This document shows, piece by piece, positions 25,537-34,484 of a stretch of 64,000 nucleotides of DNA (the first letter of the stretch is position 1; every line of letters starts with the position of its first letter). The position numbers were made by a program, and so were the translations under genes. Source of the stretch: Leptolyngbyaceae cyanobacterium JSC-12 (GTDB taxonomy: Bacteria > Cyanobacteriota > Cyanobacteriia > Leptolyngbyales > Leptolyngbyaceae); assembly GCA_000309945.1 (NCBI GenBank), contig CM001633.1, positions 704,723 to 768,722 of the forward strand, written 5' to 3'. Under the pieces are notes generated by a model. It saw only the letters and a list, made by a program, of their open reading frames with translations. It was not told the origin of the DNA and did not search any database.

Positions 25537-27357
25537 ATGAGTTCATTCCGGTCTATCGGAGATATTGAATTAATAGGTTCAGAGTCAATCGACCTAGACT
25601 ATGACAGGTTGATACTTTGGGATGCATCTGCGTCTGTTAATAAAACTAAAGCAATTGTTCCCAGGTCTTTAGTAAACATACTTAACAACAGTGGAGTTAC
25701 TTCAGTTAATAACTTAAGTGGCACAGTAGTTTTGACTCCGAATATTATTGGTGCCGCAAACTTAGTCCACACTCATACTGCCAGTCAACTACCACAACTT
25801 GTCGGGGCAACCTCTACGGTAGCAGGTTCATCTGGATTAGTACCTCCACCAGCAATTGGAGATAATTCTAAGTTTCTATCAGGTGATGGTACTTGGAAAA
25901 GTATCTCAACTGGTTATACGAACCAAGATGCAATTGCAGCAGTTGGCTCAGCTTGGCAGGATACTTCCAGCATTGACTTCACTTACAACTCAGGTTTAGG
26001 ACAACTCAGTGTTGCAGTTGTATTTGGTAATCAAGCTGGTCAAGTTTGTCAAGGTAATGACTCTCGATTGTCTGATAATAGAACACCTATTGACGGTTCT
26101 ATTACTAACGTTAAAGTTGCAACAAACGCTGCTATTTCTTGGACTAAATTAGACAAAACAGGTAGTGCTATTTCTGATATTAATGGTTTGCAGAATGCAC
26201 TTGACCTTAAGATTTCTACGGTAGAGAAAGGAGCTGTTAATGGAGTTGCATCCTTAGATAGCAATGCTAAATTGCCCACTGAGCAATTACCTGAATCCGT
26301 CATCGGTTCCGTTAGTTATAAAGGAGTTTGGGATAGTAGTACAAACACACCTGCTATTCCATCAGCTACTACAACACAAAAGGGTTGGTACTATGTCGTT
26401 TCTAATAACGTAGCTAGTAATCACGGGTACCCTAATGTTCCTACAATCAGTTTTGCTGCAGGCGACTGGATTATTTGTAACGGGTCTACTTGGGATAAGC
26501 TAGACGCTACTGACCAAGTATTTACCGTCCACGGTAGAACAGGCAATATTATTGCTCAAACAGGAGATTATACAACTGACCAGGTAACAGAAGGAACTAA
26601 TAAATACTTTTCCAACACTCTCGCAAGAACAGCCCTGTCGGGCGGAACCGCAATTAGTTATAACTCTTCCACAGGTGTCATTGCTGTTAATCCAGATAAT
26701 TTGATCGTTATTAGCTATGATCAATCTTCAAAGCCTTCTAGCCCAACAGTCGGACAGTATTGGCTAGAACGGACAAGTTTTGGATTACCTGTCACTCTTT
26801 GGCGCTATGTTTTGTTACACGGTACAACTCATGCTTGGGTTACTGAACAAACATATCAAGTTAGTCAGAGAACAAGTCAGACTTCAGTTAATGCAAGTGT
26901 CGGGACTACTTGGACAAATTTTAGTGGTGTAGACCAAGCGCCATCTACTTATGCGGTGCCTTTAATTTCACAGATTGGCGATGGAATAGTGTGTTTAAAA
27001 GCTTTCTGGAACTTAAATTTATCCAGAACGTATGCGTCTAACGCCTCTTATTTTCCTATTTTTGGATTAACTTTTACAACGATAGGAACGATTAATGATG
27101 CTGCAATGGTTACTTTACTAAATTTACAAGGAAACCCAACAAGTGGTTCTTTAATAGATAAAATTTACGAAGTCGATTTAGACCCAACAAATACGACATA
27201 CTCGTGGACTTATTTTAGTAGTGTTAGTAACTATACTATTCCTTCAATACTAAGACCTTACTATAAGTTTAATGCTGGTGGTGGCTCGGCTGGAGACAAC
27301 CTTACTGTGTACAAACCATTTATGGGTGTTTTGTATAAAGGTTATAAATCCCCTTAA
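25537..27357 (+). CDS. Fibre-type protein (neck or tail fibre), 606 aa
   Basis: Contains repeats typical of phage fibres: VNNLSGTVVLTPNIIGAAN (about 56-74), the linker VFTVHGRTGNIIAQTGDYTT (about 328-347) followed by QVTEGTNKYFSN, and stretches such as GLQNALDLKIS and SLDSNAKLPTEQLP. These modules build trimeric beta shafts. The last part (about 440-606) is a separate beta-rich domain, perhaps receptor-facing. I start at the ATG at 25537, which has GAGG 7 bases upstream, rather than the TTG at 25525. Position between neck genes and sheath suggests a collar or whisker fibre, but a tail fibre is equally possible. Confidence 0.7.
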   Translation: MSSFRSIGDIELIGSESIDLDYDRLILWDASASVNKTKAIVPRSLVNILNNSGVTSVNNLSGTVVLTPNIIGAANLVHTHTASQLPQLVGATSTVAGSSGLVPPPAIGDNSKFLSGDGTWKSISTGYTNQDAIAAVGSAWQDTSSIDFTYNSGLGQLSVAVVFGNQAGQVCQGNDSRLSDNRTPIDGSITNVKVATNAAISWTKLDKTGSAISDINGLQNALDLKISTVEKGAVNGVASLDSNAKLPTEQLPESVIGSVSYKGVWDSSTNTPAIPSATTTQKGWYYVVSNNVASNHGYPNVPTISFAAGDWIICNGSTWDKLDATDQVFTVHGRTGNIIAQTGDYTTDQVTEGTNKYFSNTLARTALSGGTAISYNSSTGVIAVNPDNLIVISYDQSSKPSSPTVGQYWLERTSFGLPVTLWRYVLLHGTTHAWVTEQTYQVSQRTSQTSVNASVGTTWTNFSGVDQAPSTYAVPLISQIGDGIVCLKAFWNLNLSRTYASNASYFPIFGLTFTTIGTINDAAMVTLLNLQGNPTSGSLIDKIYEVDLDPTNTTYSWTYFSSVSNYTIPSILRPYYKFNAGGGSAGDNLTVYKPFMGVLYKGYKSP

Positions 27358-27371
27358 AAGTTAATCCCAGA

Positions 27372-27391
27372 TTGAACACCCTTGCGTTCAA
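27372..27391. promoter_or_regulatory. Intergenic dyad TTGAAC-N8-GTTCAA before the sheath gene
   Basis: Perfect 6-bp inverted repeat with spacer ACCCTTGC, 80 bases before the sheath ATG. It shares CCTTGC and arm bases with the element at 18530. Could be an operator, a late-promoter component or a leader hairpin. Confidence 0.4.
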
Positions 27392-27451
27392 ACCTACAGT
27401 TACAGTGCTGATTAAAGTGCTCTAAGAATCCCCGCACTATTATTTGGCACT

Positions 27452-30271
27452 ATGACACAAGGTATTAGTATTCCCAGGAACGAGTATGCGTTCCCCAATG
27501 TAAGTTTTACAGAATCAATTGTTGGTCCAATTCCCTTTGACGCTCAGTGGAGAAACACCATTGGAGTTGCGGGTGTATTCTCAAGAGGACCGATAGGACC
27601 ATCTCGGATAACGGGACGAAGCGAATTTGCCTACAACTTTGGTGAAGATGACTCAGCCGGGTCGCTTTTTATCCGACAGGCAATGTTGCAAGGTGCAACA
27701 AACTTCGTTGTTAGTCGAGTGATGCCAAACCCTGCACGGTCTGCCGGGTCTATTCACCTTCAATCTGGTACTAACCCAACTACTTCTGAAGCATTTGTTG
27801 CTACAGGTAACGCCCGTACCGTTGGGATGAAATTTGAAGCATCTTACGTAGGTAGCCCCCTTATTCGTCCTGGGGTTTACGTAGGTGCTGCTGTTCGAGT
27901 CGATGCTGCACAACCCCTGTTAATTCCAACTTATCAGGGCATTGGCTACTTTGATTTTCGAGTGATTGAAAAAGTGACAAACGATGTCACTCCTTCTCCT
28001 ACAGTTACCGTAAATATTTCAAATGCTGCAACGACATCAACTTTACAGGTTGTAAGTGCTTCTAGTACGGCTGGTACAGCCATCTTAAATAATGCCAAAC
28101 CCGGTAGAGTTCTTAGGGTTGGTACAGGTGGAACAGGAATTACGTTCAGCTCTGGTGCTGGTCAAGCATACTTACAAGTTGTAAGTTATCCCTTTCAAAT
28201 TTCTGCTGGCACCTACGGTGTTTTAGTAAAAGGACAAGTCACAGGCATCGCTAATGATGAAGGTCCTATTACGATCGAAGCGAGTTCTGTCTCAGACCCA
28301 ACTTATTTTACTGTTGCCTATTCTTATCGCTCAGGAGATGGCAGTGCTCTTCTGTCAAACTTAGCATCTGCAAGAACCTATGAAGGCAACGTTGGTACAG
28401 CTGACGGATTTCTAAAAGTTTCAGTCAACAATAAAAACTATCAAAATTTGATAGTTTACACAGATACGTCTGGGACATTTGCGGAAGTAGACACTGGTAT
28501 TGATATAGCCATCGGAAATCCTGGAGATTCCGGGGCAACAGAACTTGTACCAACCAGCTCGTTCTCTATTCCATTTATGAGAGGTGTCGCTAGTGTTGGT
28601 GAGAATAACACAGCGGCATCTGGATTCCCAAATACTGCATCAGCATTTGCAAGTGGGTTAGCAGCTGTTGAAGTTCTAAAACTGTTACAAAGAGCGATCG
28701 CAACTAACACCATTTTGGTTTCGATGCTTGATGACATCAGCGTAAACGACTTCAACTTGCCTTACTCCCTCACGTTTACTTCAAACTTTTTAGGAGAAGA
28801 AGCTAATCGAGTCTCCTACAAGCTGACTCGAACTGTCGGATCTGGCACACCAACAGATTTACAGTTTCAAGATACTGGGGATAAATACAACACTAGTATT
28901 GCGATGACAGGTGGGCGTAATGCGATGACAAACGCTCAACTGTTCCTGTATGACGTTAATGGTAACGCCTTAGTTCGAATTGACGCTATCTCACCAGGTA
29001 AAACTGGAAATAGCATTCGAGTTACAGTTCGACCGATTCCAGCAGGACAGTTTCGAGTAGAGATTGTAGATGAAACTGGGATTAACTACAGTGTCCCAAT
29101 TAATCCTGAATCTTTCCTTCTCAACAATTACTCTGTTGATCCTCAGACAGGTTTATACCCAGAAACGCTTGATTCTAAACTGATTCGAGCGTATTTCTTA
29201 CCTGTTGTCAACTCAAATGGCCAAGCTATCAACAGCTCTATCTATGCGTTAACTCCACAAAGACTTGCACCCCCTGTTCAATCATTAGCAAATACGTCTG
29301 CCACAACTAATCCCTTACATCCTTCTCACAAAGGTGTTGCATACCTGTCTAATATTTACTTAAAGGGTGGCACCGAACCTGTTGATTATCAAATAAACGA
29401 CCCTGGCGAAAAAGATTACGTTGACGCTGTTCGTCGGTTAGAGGACGCGGATTGTGCAATTGTTGCTTTAGCTGGTGTATCTGCGTCAGACGCTCGATAT
29501 GAGCTAGCAGTAACCGAACTCACAGCTCAAGCTGAAAGGTCTACAACACTTAACGGATTACGAATTGCTGTGATTTCTGCACCTGCTCGTGTCTCAGAAG
29601 CAAGAGCATCCAGTGTCGCTTCTGGACTTTCGTCAGATCGCGTAGTAATTGTGTCTGGTTACTCGACCTTGGTTGGTGCCAGATACTTGGGGGTTAATAG
29701 CATCCCGCCTATTGGTATTTACACTGGGTTACTCGCAAACATTCCCCCTCATGTTTCACCAGCTTCAATTAGTAACGGTCAAGCTGCTGCGGGAGTGCTC
29801 TCAGTTGATTCTAAAAGTACTCCAGAATTTCTAGATGCTCTGACACGAGCACGGTTAGAAGTGTTGCATTATGACTCTGGGTTACGCCTATACAAATTCC
29901 TCAATGGGATAACCACAAGTAATGACCCACAGCGCAAGTATGTGTCCGTCAGACGTATGACTGACCAAATTATTATGGACATGTATCGTAATCTGCAGTG
30001 GGTAAGAAGCGCTCCTAATAACCGGAGTTTACGTGCCAGAGTTGCTTCAGCTTGTGATGCTTATCTCCGTTCACTTCAGCGAGAAGAAAAGATCTACGCT
30101 TGGTCACCCACCATTTGCGATGAGTCAAATAACCCGATTCAAGACATTAGTAATGGTCGATTAAATATTCGACTCACGTTTACACCTATCTACCCGGCAG
30201 ATTTTATCCGGGTGAACGTTGTTCGTGATCTTACTACGGAATTCAGCATCAATACTTCTGCTGGCGCTTAA
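27452..30271 (+). CDS. Contractile tail sheath protein, long form
   Basis: Builds the sheath that contracts to drive the tube through the envelope. The N-terminus has the sheath signature: NVSFTESIVGPIPF, then GVAGVFSRGPIGPSRITG and AYNFGEDDSAGSLFIRQAM followed by FVVSRVMP. The C-terminus has the conserved end: KYVSVRRMTDQIIMDMYRNL (about 830-849), then helix RSLRARVASACDAYLRSLQ and RLNIRLTFTPIYPADFIRVN. At 939 aa it is much longer than common sheaths (about 400-660 aa); the extra mass is a middle insertion of beta-rich Thr/Ser/Gly sequence from roughly residue 150 to 540, likely surface-exposed decoration domains. Confidence 0.9.
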   Translation: MTQGISIPRNEYAFPNVSFTESIVGPIPFDAQWRNTIGVAGVFSRGPIGPSRITGRSEFAYNFGEDDSAGSLFIRQAMLQGATNFVVSRVMPNPARSAGSIHLQSGTNPTTSEAFVATGNARTVGMKFEASYVGSPLIRPGVYVGAAVRVDAAQPLLIPTYQGIGYFDFRVIEKVTNDVTPSPTVTVNISNAATTSTLQVVSASSTAGTAILNNAKPGRVLRVGTGGTGITFSSGAGQAYLQVVSYPFQISAGTYGVLVKGQVTGIANDEGPITIEASSVSDPTYFTVAYSYRSGDGSALLSNLASARTYEGNVGTADGFLKVSVNNKNYQNLIVYTDTSGTFAEVDTGIDIAIGNPGDSGATELVPTSSFSIPFMRGVASVGENNTAASGFPNTASAFASGLAAVEVLKLLQRAIATNTILVSMLDDISVNDFNLPYSLTFTSNFLGEEANRVSYKLTRTVGSGTPTDLQFQDTGDKYNTSIAMTGGRNAMTNAQLFLYDVNGNALVRIDAISPGKTGNSIRVTVRPIPAGQFRVEIVDETGINYSVPINPESFLLNNYSVDPQTGLYPETLDSKLIRAYFLPVVNSNGQAINSSIYALTPQRLAPPVQSLANTSATTNPLHPSHKGVAYLSNIYLKGGTEPVDYQINDPGEKDYVDAVRRLEDADCAIVALAGVSASDARYELAVTELTAQAERSTTLNGLRIAVISAPARVSEARASSVASGLSSDRVVIVSGYSTLVGARYLGVNSIPPIGIYTGLLANIPPHVSPASISNGQAAAGVLSVDSKSTPEFLDALTRARLEVLHYDSGLRLYKFLNGITTSNDPQRKYVSVRRMTDQIIMDMYRNLQWVRSAPNNRSLRARVASACDAYLRSLQREEKIYAWSPTICDESNNPIQDISNGRLNIRLTFTPIYPADFIRVNVVRDLTTEFSINTSAGA

Positions 30272-30297
30272 TAAGCCGTTAATTTAAGGACTTATCA

Positions 30298-31077
30298 ATG
30301 ACTTTTAATAATGTAAGAACAGTCACTAGCTCGACTGGAAATCCAGTAAACGCTGTCTACGGTGCAGCAGTCAATAACGCCATTCTGGACCCCCTTCAGG
30401 GGTATGATGCAGATGTTTGGGTGCTTGACCAAGCCACGGGGCGTTATCTGTTAGTTGGTCGGTTTACCAGTATTCAAATTACTGTTCGGAACGCAACAGA
30501 ACCGTATATGGAATTTAACCAACGGGTGCCTCGGTATCTGGATGGTGAAATTCAAATTGGTTGGGTACTAGAACGAGGAATGCTCGACACCAGAATTTTG
30601 CAACAGACTTTCGGTATTAGTGCTCTTACTCGTGAGCTTAGACTAAACCGTATGGCGCGATTTCAGATCACGTTTGAGTTAAACGCTGAAGAGCTTCATA
30701 ATGTGAACCAATCAACGGATGGCAACCGCAACAGCTTGCCACCAGATTATAATGAGTCGGCTGGGATTATCGGGAACGGAGAGCTGTTTATTAACAGAGG
30801 TCCGAGTGAATGGAACCCCAGACGAAGTGCAAAGGGGCAGCTAATGTTGACCTACTGTAAAGTGGATAGCTTTACACTAGGAGCAATGGCGGGGAGGTCA
30901 GTTATTGCAAATAGGTGGGAAGGCTTAGCGGAAGGAATAGAAGAAGTAAATCGTACTTCTATCTGGGCTGGTATCGCGCTTAACGCATCTTCTGCAGCTA
31001 ACAACTTACCTGTTGCCAACAATGCCAACCCAGCAGACGGAGTAAACTTAGGCAGACCATCTGGGGTAATACTCTAG
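30298..31077 (+). CDS. Tail tube protein
   Basis: Directly follows the sheath gene, with AAGGA before its ATG. 259 aa, somewhat longer than typical tubes of about 150-190 aa. It contains the tube-like central segment RYLLVGRFTSIQITVRNATE and RYLDGEIQIGWVLERGMLDT, then FQITFELNAEEL; the pattern of strands separated by a glycine-rich loop fits the tube fold. The C-terminal tail (NNLPVANNANPADGVN) appears disordered. A hairpin follows 7 bases after the stop. Confidence 0.82.
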   Translation: MTFNNVRTVTSSTGNPVNAVYGAAVNNAILDPLQGYDADVWVLDQATGRYLLVGRFTSIQITVRNATEPYMEFNQRVPRYLDGEIQIGWVLERGMLDTRILQQTFGISALTRELRLNRMARFQITFELNAEELHNVNQSTDGNRNSLPPDYNESAGIIGNGELFINRGPSEWNPRRSAKGQLMLTYCKVDSFTLGAMAGRSVIANRWEGLAEGIEEVNRTSIWAGIALNASSAANNLPVANNANPADGVNLGRPSGVIL

Positions 31078-31083
31078 GTATAC

Positions 31084-31116
31084 TCTCTACTTTCCAAACT
31101 GTTCGGAAAGTAGAGA
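31084..31116. terminator. Hairpin between convergent tube and HNH genes
   Basis: Perfect stem TCTCTACTTTCC / GGAAAGTAGAGA (12 bp) with an 8-9-base loop. It lies between the stop of the tube gene and the end of the convergent HNH gene; the following sequence is AT-rich but lacks a clean T run, so it may be a weak bidirectional terminator or an mRNA-stabilising hairpin. Confidence 0.6.
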
Positions 31117-31125
31117 ATATCTTAG

Positions 31126-31779
31126 TTATGATTCTTTTGTTGTTGGAGACTTTCTAGCTGGTTGTGTAAACGCACGTTCAATGTCCCATTTATGCTTGTT
31201 GATACGTGTGTTTAGAGTTTGGTATGTCATACCTAATGTTTCAGCCCACTCAGCTAAGCATTTTGTCTCACCTTTATAGGTGATCAATCTGTTTCTGCTG
31301 GTATTACGAGCTTGTTCAGTATAAGTTGCCCACTTACAGTTACCGGGTTCGTAGTCTTTGTTAAAGTCAATTCGTTCAATGGTTAAATTATCTGGCATTT
31401 CTCCCATGTCTTCTTTGAAATTTTCAAAGCTGTTTAACCATCGTTCACAAACTTTTATCCCTCTTCCACCGTAATCTTTATAAAACTTGTTGTTTGGATT
31501 TGTGCACCTAGCTTTCATGTCTAACCAACATTTATACATTCGACTCTTCTTTCCTCTTGTCTGACCGTGACTAATATTGTGAGTAGCTAAGATTTCAGCT
31601 CTATAACACCCACAACTTTTGGTCTTTCCGTTCTTTAACTCTTTTGCGGCAGTCAGTTTCTCATTACCACAATCACAGATACATCTCCACAACGGACGAC
31701 CGCTTTTGTTTGTACCTTCTCGACTAACAGCTACTAACCTTCCGAACCGTTGACCACTTAAGTTATCTAGTTTTGGCAT
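31126..31779 (-). CDS. HNH-type homing endonuclease
   Basis: Free-standing phage homing endonuclease that nicks or cuts target DNA to spread its own gene. 217 aa. The N-terminus is the usual zinc-binding module LSGQRFGRLVAVSREG then WRCICDCGN and KSCGCY (residues 7-57). Next come KCWLDMKARCTNPNN, YGGRGIKVCERW and FKEDMGEMP, and the catalytic-region IERIDFNKDYEPGNCKWAT (about 134-152) with EQARNTSRNR. The C-terminal part (ITYKGETKCLAEWAETLGM ... LNTRINKHKW) is the DNA-binding repeat with a helix-turn-helix. It sits antisense between tube and downstream genes, as an invasive element would. An intron or intein is not seen nearby. Confidence 0.9.
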   Translation of the reverse strand: MPKLDNLSGQRFGRLVAVSREGTNKSGRPLWRCICDCGNEKLTAAKELKNGKTKSCGCYRAEILATHNISHGQTRGKKSRMYKCWLDMKARCTNPNNKFYKDYGGRGIKVCERWLNSFENFKEDMGEMPDNLTIERIDFNKDYEPGNCKWATYTEQARNTSRNRLITYKGETKCLAEWAETLGMTYQTLNTRINKHKWDIERAFTQPARKSPTTKES

Positions 31780-31900
31780 TTCTCAACACTAATAAAAAAA
31801 AACAAAGTATTTAATAAAGGCTTTAGAAATTTCCATTATTGATCGTCTTACACTACCCTCATCCCCTTAAAATAAAATTGTCCCAACACTGGTTACTCAC

Positions 31901-32407
31901 ATGAATTCCAACTCTCTCGAAATGCTGAAATTTGTCGCTAATCTTGTTGCCTCCGCACTCGCCCTTAACGCTCAACTTCGATCTGAAGTTTCGAAGTTGT
32001 CAAAGGAATTAGCAGATGCACTGACACGAGTACCAAATGCTGAACAAGAAGTTGAAGCTGCAAAAGTAGCCCAAGCTGAAGCTGAAGCTAAACAAAAGTT
32101 AGCCGAAGAAGCTAAAATATTAGCAGAAGAACGTGCAGCTGCATTTGAACTACAGCTCAAACAATTTGTTGAGGAAGAGCTTGCAGAAGACGAGGCTCAA
32201 GCTGCGACAGAAAGCGCTTTATATAGTGGTCTTTCTTCTCTAGCAACATCGCTAACGCAAGCACTAAATCCCCCTGTAGTAGAAGAACTTCCTGTAGAGG
32301 AACCCGCTGTAGAAACTCCGATTGAAGAACCTGTAGCAGAACTTCCGGTAGAAGAATCTCCTGGTTTGGAAGAAACAGCAGCAGAAGGCACTACTGTTGT
32401 AGAATAG
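31901..32407 (+). CDS. Coiled-coil protein with Pro-Glu repeats, 168 aa
   Basis: N-terminal 110 residues are strongly helical (SEVSKLSKELADALTRV; EAEAKQKLAEEAKILAEERA), forming a long coiled coil. The C-terminus (about 125-155) repeats the unit VEEP/VEEL, e.g. PVVEELPVEEPAVE and then PIEEPVAELPVEE, an extended acidic stalk. No family is recognised. In the order tube, this gene, hub it occupies the slot where chaperones and tape measure normally lie, but at 168 aa it is far too short for a tape measure. A terminator follows. Confidence 0.65.
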   Translation: MNSNSLEMLKFVANLVASALALNAQLRSEVSKLSKELADALTRVPNAEQEVEAAKVAQAEAEAKQKLAEEAKILAEERAAAFELQLKQFVEEELAEDEAQAATESALYSGLSSLATSLTQALNPPVVEELPVEEPAVETPIEEPVAELPVEESPGLEETAAEGTTVVE

Positions 32408-32437
32408 TTTAATCAACATTGGAAAGTCGATAACAAG

Positions 32438-32462
32438 CCGGGGTTTTAACCCCGGTTTCTTT
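32438..32462 (+). terminator. Rho-independent terminator
   Basis: Perfect 8-bp stem CCGGGGTT / AACCCCGG with a 2-base loop followed by TTTCTTTTT. It ends the transcript of the coiled-coil gene and faces the convergent small minus-strand gene ending at 32463. Confidence 0.85.
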
Positions 32463-32690
32463 TTATTTAATTTGGTACCACCAATTCAAGCCACTCTCTA
32501 AGGTTCCGCCAGGAATTTTTTTCATATCTCTAACTCCTTGAATTGCAAACATAAACTGTTTTACGTCTGGAACTTCCTTACCAATCTCGTGAAGTTTCTT
32601 ACATATCTGGTCGTACAGTGTGCTTTCTTCTTTGGTTAAAACTCTGGTAGTACCCGCAACAATTGCGCCGTATTTTCTTTGATTACTCAT
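32463..32690 (-). CDS. Small antisense protein, 75 aa
   Basis: Unknown small protein: MSNQRKYGAIVAGTTRVLTK then a helix TLYDQICKKLHEIGKEVPD and a C-terminal GLNWWYQIK. I start at the ATG at 32690 because GGGAGAA lies upstream at normal spacing; the longer open frame to 32726 has no such site. It is one of three minus-strand genes inside the plus-strand structural block and may be an accessory insertion. No function proposed. Confidence 0.55.
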   Translation of the reverse strand: MSNQRKYGAIVAGTTRVLTKEESTLYDQICKKLHEIGKEVPDVKQFMFAIQGVRDMKKIPGGTLESGLNWWYQIK

Positions 32691-32756
32691 ATTGTTCTCC
32701 CATGTTTGAAATAATTTCGGGCACATGAACAGTTATTAAAACGTTAACCTACAAGT

Positions 32757-34481
32757 ATGCGACCTGACCTCGGTGACCTTTGCCACTTTCGTTCCACGTA
32801 TGTTCCTGTTGCGGCGATTACTGACCTTAACGGGAATATTATTTTTAGCAATGAACAAAAAGACTTAAACGGTAACGCTAAATGGTCCGTGTCAGGCATA
32901 CGAATAATGACCACCCGATTTTGGAGTGCTGCATCTGCGTATGCAATTCTCACTACGGAAGCTTTAAGTCAAGGATTACCAGAGTACCCGACGAATGCTG
33001 CTGGGATTGAACGAGAACTTTGTTTATGGCAAGGATACCTACCAGCTCTCCGCCCAATAGTTCCCCAAGATTTAGGGTCTAGATTAATAAGACGGTTTGT
33101 AGGAGTTGTTGATGTTGTTAAAGCCGTTGGCTCGGCAACAGGCGGTTACACGATTAACATTCAAATGCGCGATCGCATGAAGTGGTTAATGGATACAGTA
33201 GTCACCTATAACCCAACAACTGACAAAGGCGTTGGTTCCAACCCGTTACGTTCCAATATCATTTTGGAAGTAGCTCAGCGTGGAATTGGGCAGGTTGAAG
33301 GAGAGCAGCAAGGTTCTGGATGTGCCGTCTGTGGTAAAAAGATTCTTTGGGACCAAAACTATCTCTACGATTTAGGTGATAAAGGAAAAGGTAGCTCTCC
33401 AAACATATCTTCAGTCCCACCTGCTAACTTGTGGTATCAACCAGGAGGTCCACTTGCTGCTTCTACTCGAACTCAATCTCTAAAAGTTAATAAAAACCCT
33501 TATTTCCGTATTTACACAACTCGCGCCCCTATTAATTTACAACAAGGGACTAACTTTCTTATCTCTCAACAGATTCCGGTTGACATTCTAAAATTTCTGG
33601 CAATGCAAGAAGTTTACCCTACGGAGGTTTTCCAGGATAGTCGAGATGGGAACTTGTATTATGCGCCAAGAGCAAACGACACGAGTGGGTTGAAAGACCC
33701 CAAGAGGTTTTACAGAACGTACTACTTTAGAGATTACCCACAAACCTACGATATTGGCGGTGGGAATGCAGCACCACCTGACCCAAATCAACTACTTATT
33801 GCATTTAGCGAAGAGCAATCTTCACTGGGGTTAAAGACAAATTTTTGGGTTCATAAAAATGCACCTACTGCCCAAGGTGCATCTGGTGATGAGTGGAGCA
33901 TTCATCTTAGAGTAAAACCTAAAATTCTTGAAGGGGTGGACTATGCCTGTAAGTTTACTCGTATTTTTGACGATACAATAACCACTGCTGAAGAAGCAGC
34001 TGTGGTTGCTCTTAACGCAGCTCGGATTATGGGTAAAGAAGTAAGAGCAGCAACAGCAGTGATGCTTGGTGACCCATCTATTACACCAGGTGAAGTTATC
34101 CAAATCTTAGGATCTCCAATTCAGCCAGGTCGTGGGTTTACAAATGCACTGCAAGACCGACAACAATTTGAGCAGTTTGATAAAGCCTATAACGATAACT
34201 TGAAAGTTTATGCAGAGCAAGCGATCAAAAATGCTGGCGCAAGTGCTCCTGCTATTCAAGGAGCAGAAGTTACTTTACCTATCCACGATGGGTCTAGCGC
34301 AAGAATTAAAATCGATGGAAAATCACAGGAAAATCAAGATAGATTAATTTGTGAAGCATCAAGTCAGACAAACGCTGCTTCAGAGCCTCCTACGATGTGG
34401 AGGGTAGAAGCGGTAATTGAAAAATTCAATATATCTGGCAAAGGCTGGACAACTGAAGTAGCTTTAGTTTCACCTTTTTAA
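32757..34481 (+). CDS. Putative baseplate hub protein, 574 aa
   Basis: Begins the baseplate gene run. The segment LGSRLIRRFVGVVDVVKAVG, then GYTINIQMRDRMKWLMDTVV (about 118-142), resembles the beta-barrel and following helix of gp27/gpD-type hub proteins, which connect the tube to the spike. A Cys pair (GCAVCGKK near 182-189) and long beta-rich loops follow. The C-terminal part has VRAATAVMLGDPSITPGEVI (about 422-441), also usual in hub domains that carry phage late-control-like folds. The upstream boundary is clear. Hub is likely but not proven by motif. Confidence 0.6.
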   Translation: MRPDLGDLCHFRSTYVPVAAITDLNGNIIFSNEQKDLNGNAKWSVSGIRIMTTRFWSAASAYAILTTEALSQGLPEYPTNAAGIERELCLWQGYLPALRPIVPQDLGSRLIRRFVGVVDVVKAVGSATGGYTINIQMRDRMKWLMDTVVTYNPTTDKGVGSNPLRSNIILEVAQRGIGQVEGEQQGSGCAVCGKKILWDQNYLYDLGDKGKGSSPNISSVPPANLWYQPGGPLAASTRTQSLKVNKNPYFRIYTTRAPINLQQGTNFLISQQIPVDILKFLAMQEVYPTEVFQDSRDGNLYYAPRANDTSGLKDPKRFYRTYYFRDYPQTYDIGGGNAAPPDPNQLLIAFSEEQSSLGLKTNFWVHKNAPTAQGASGDEWSIHLRVKPKILEGVDYACKFTRIFDDTITTAEEAAVVALNAARIMGKEVRAATAVMLGDPSITPGEVIQILGSPIQPGRGFTNALQDRQQFEQFDKAYNDNLKVYAEQAIKNAGASAPAIQGAEVTLPIHDGSSARIKIDGKSQENQDRLICEASSQTNAASEPPTMWRVEAVIEKFNISGKGWTTEVALVSPF

Positions 34482-34484
34482 TAT

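Noticed and set aside
31780-31900. Intron or intein associated with the homing endonuclease
   Set aside because: Both flanking genes are complete and no splice-type structure or interrupted gene is seen.
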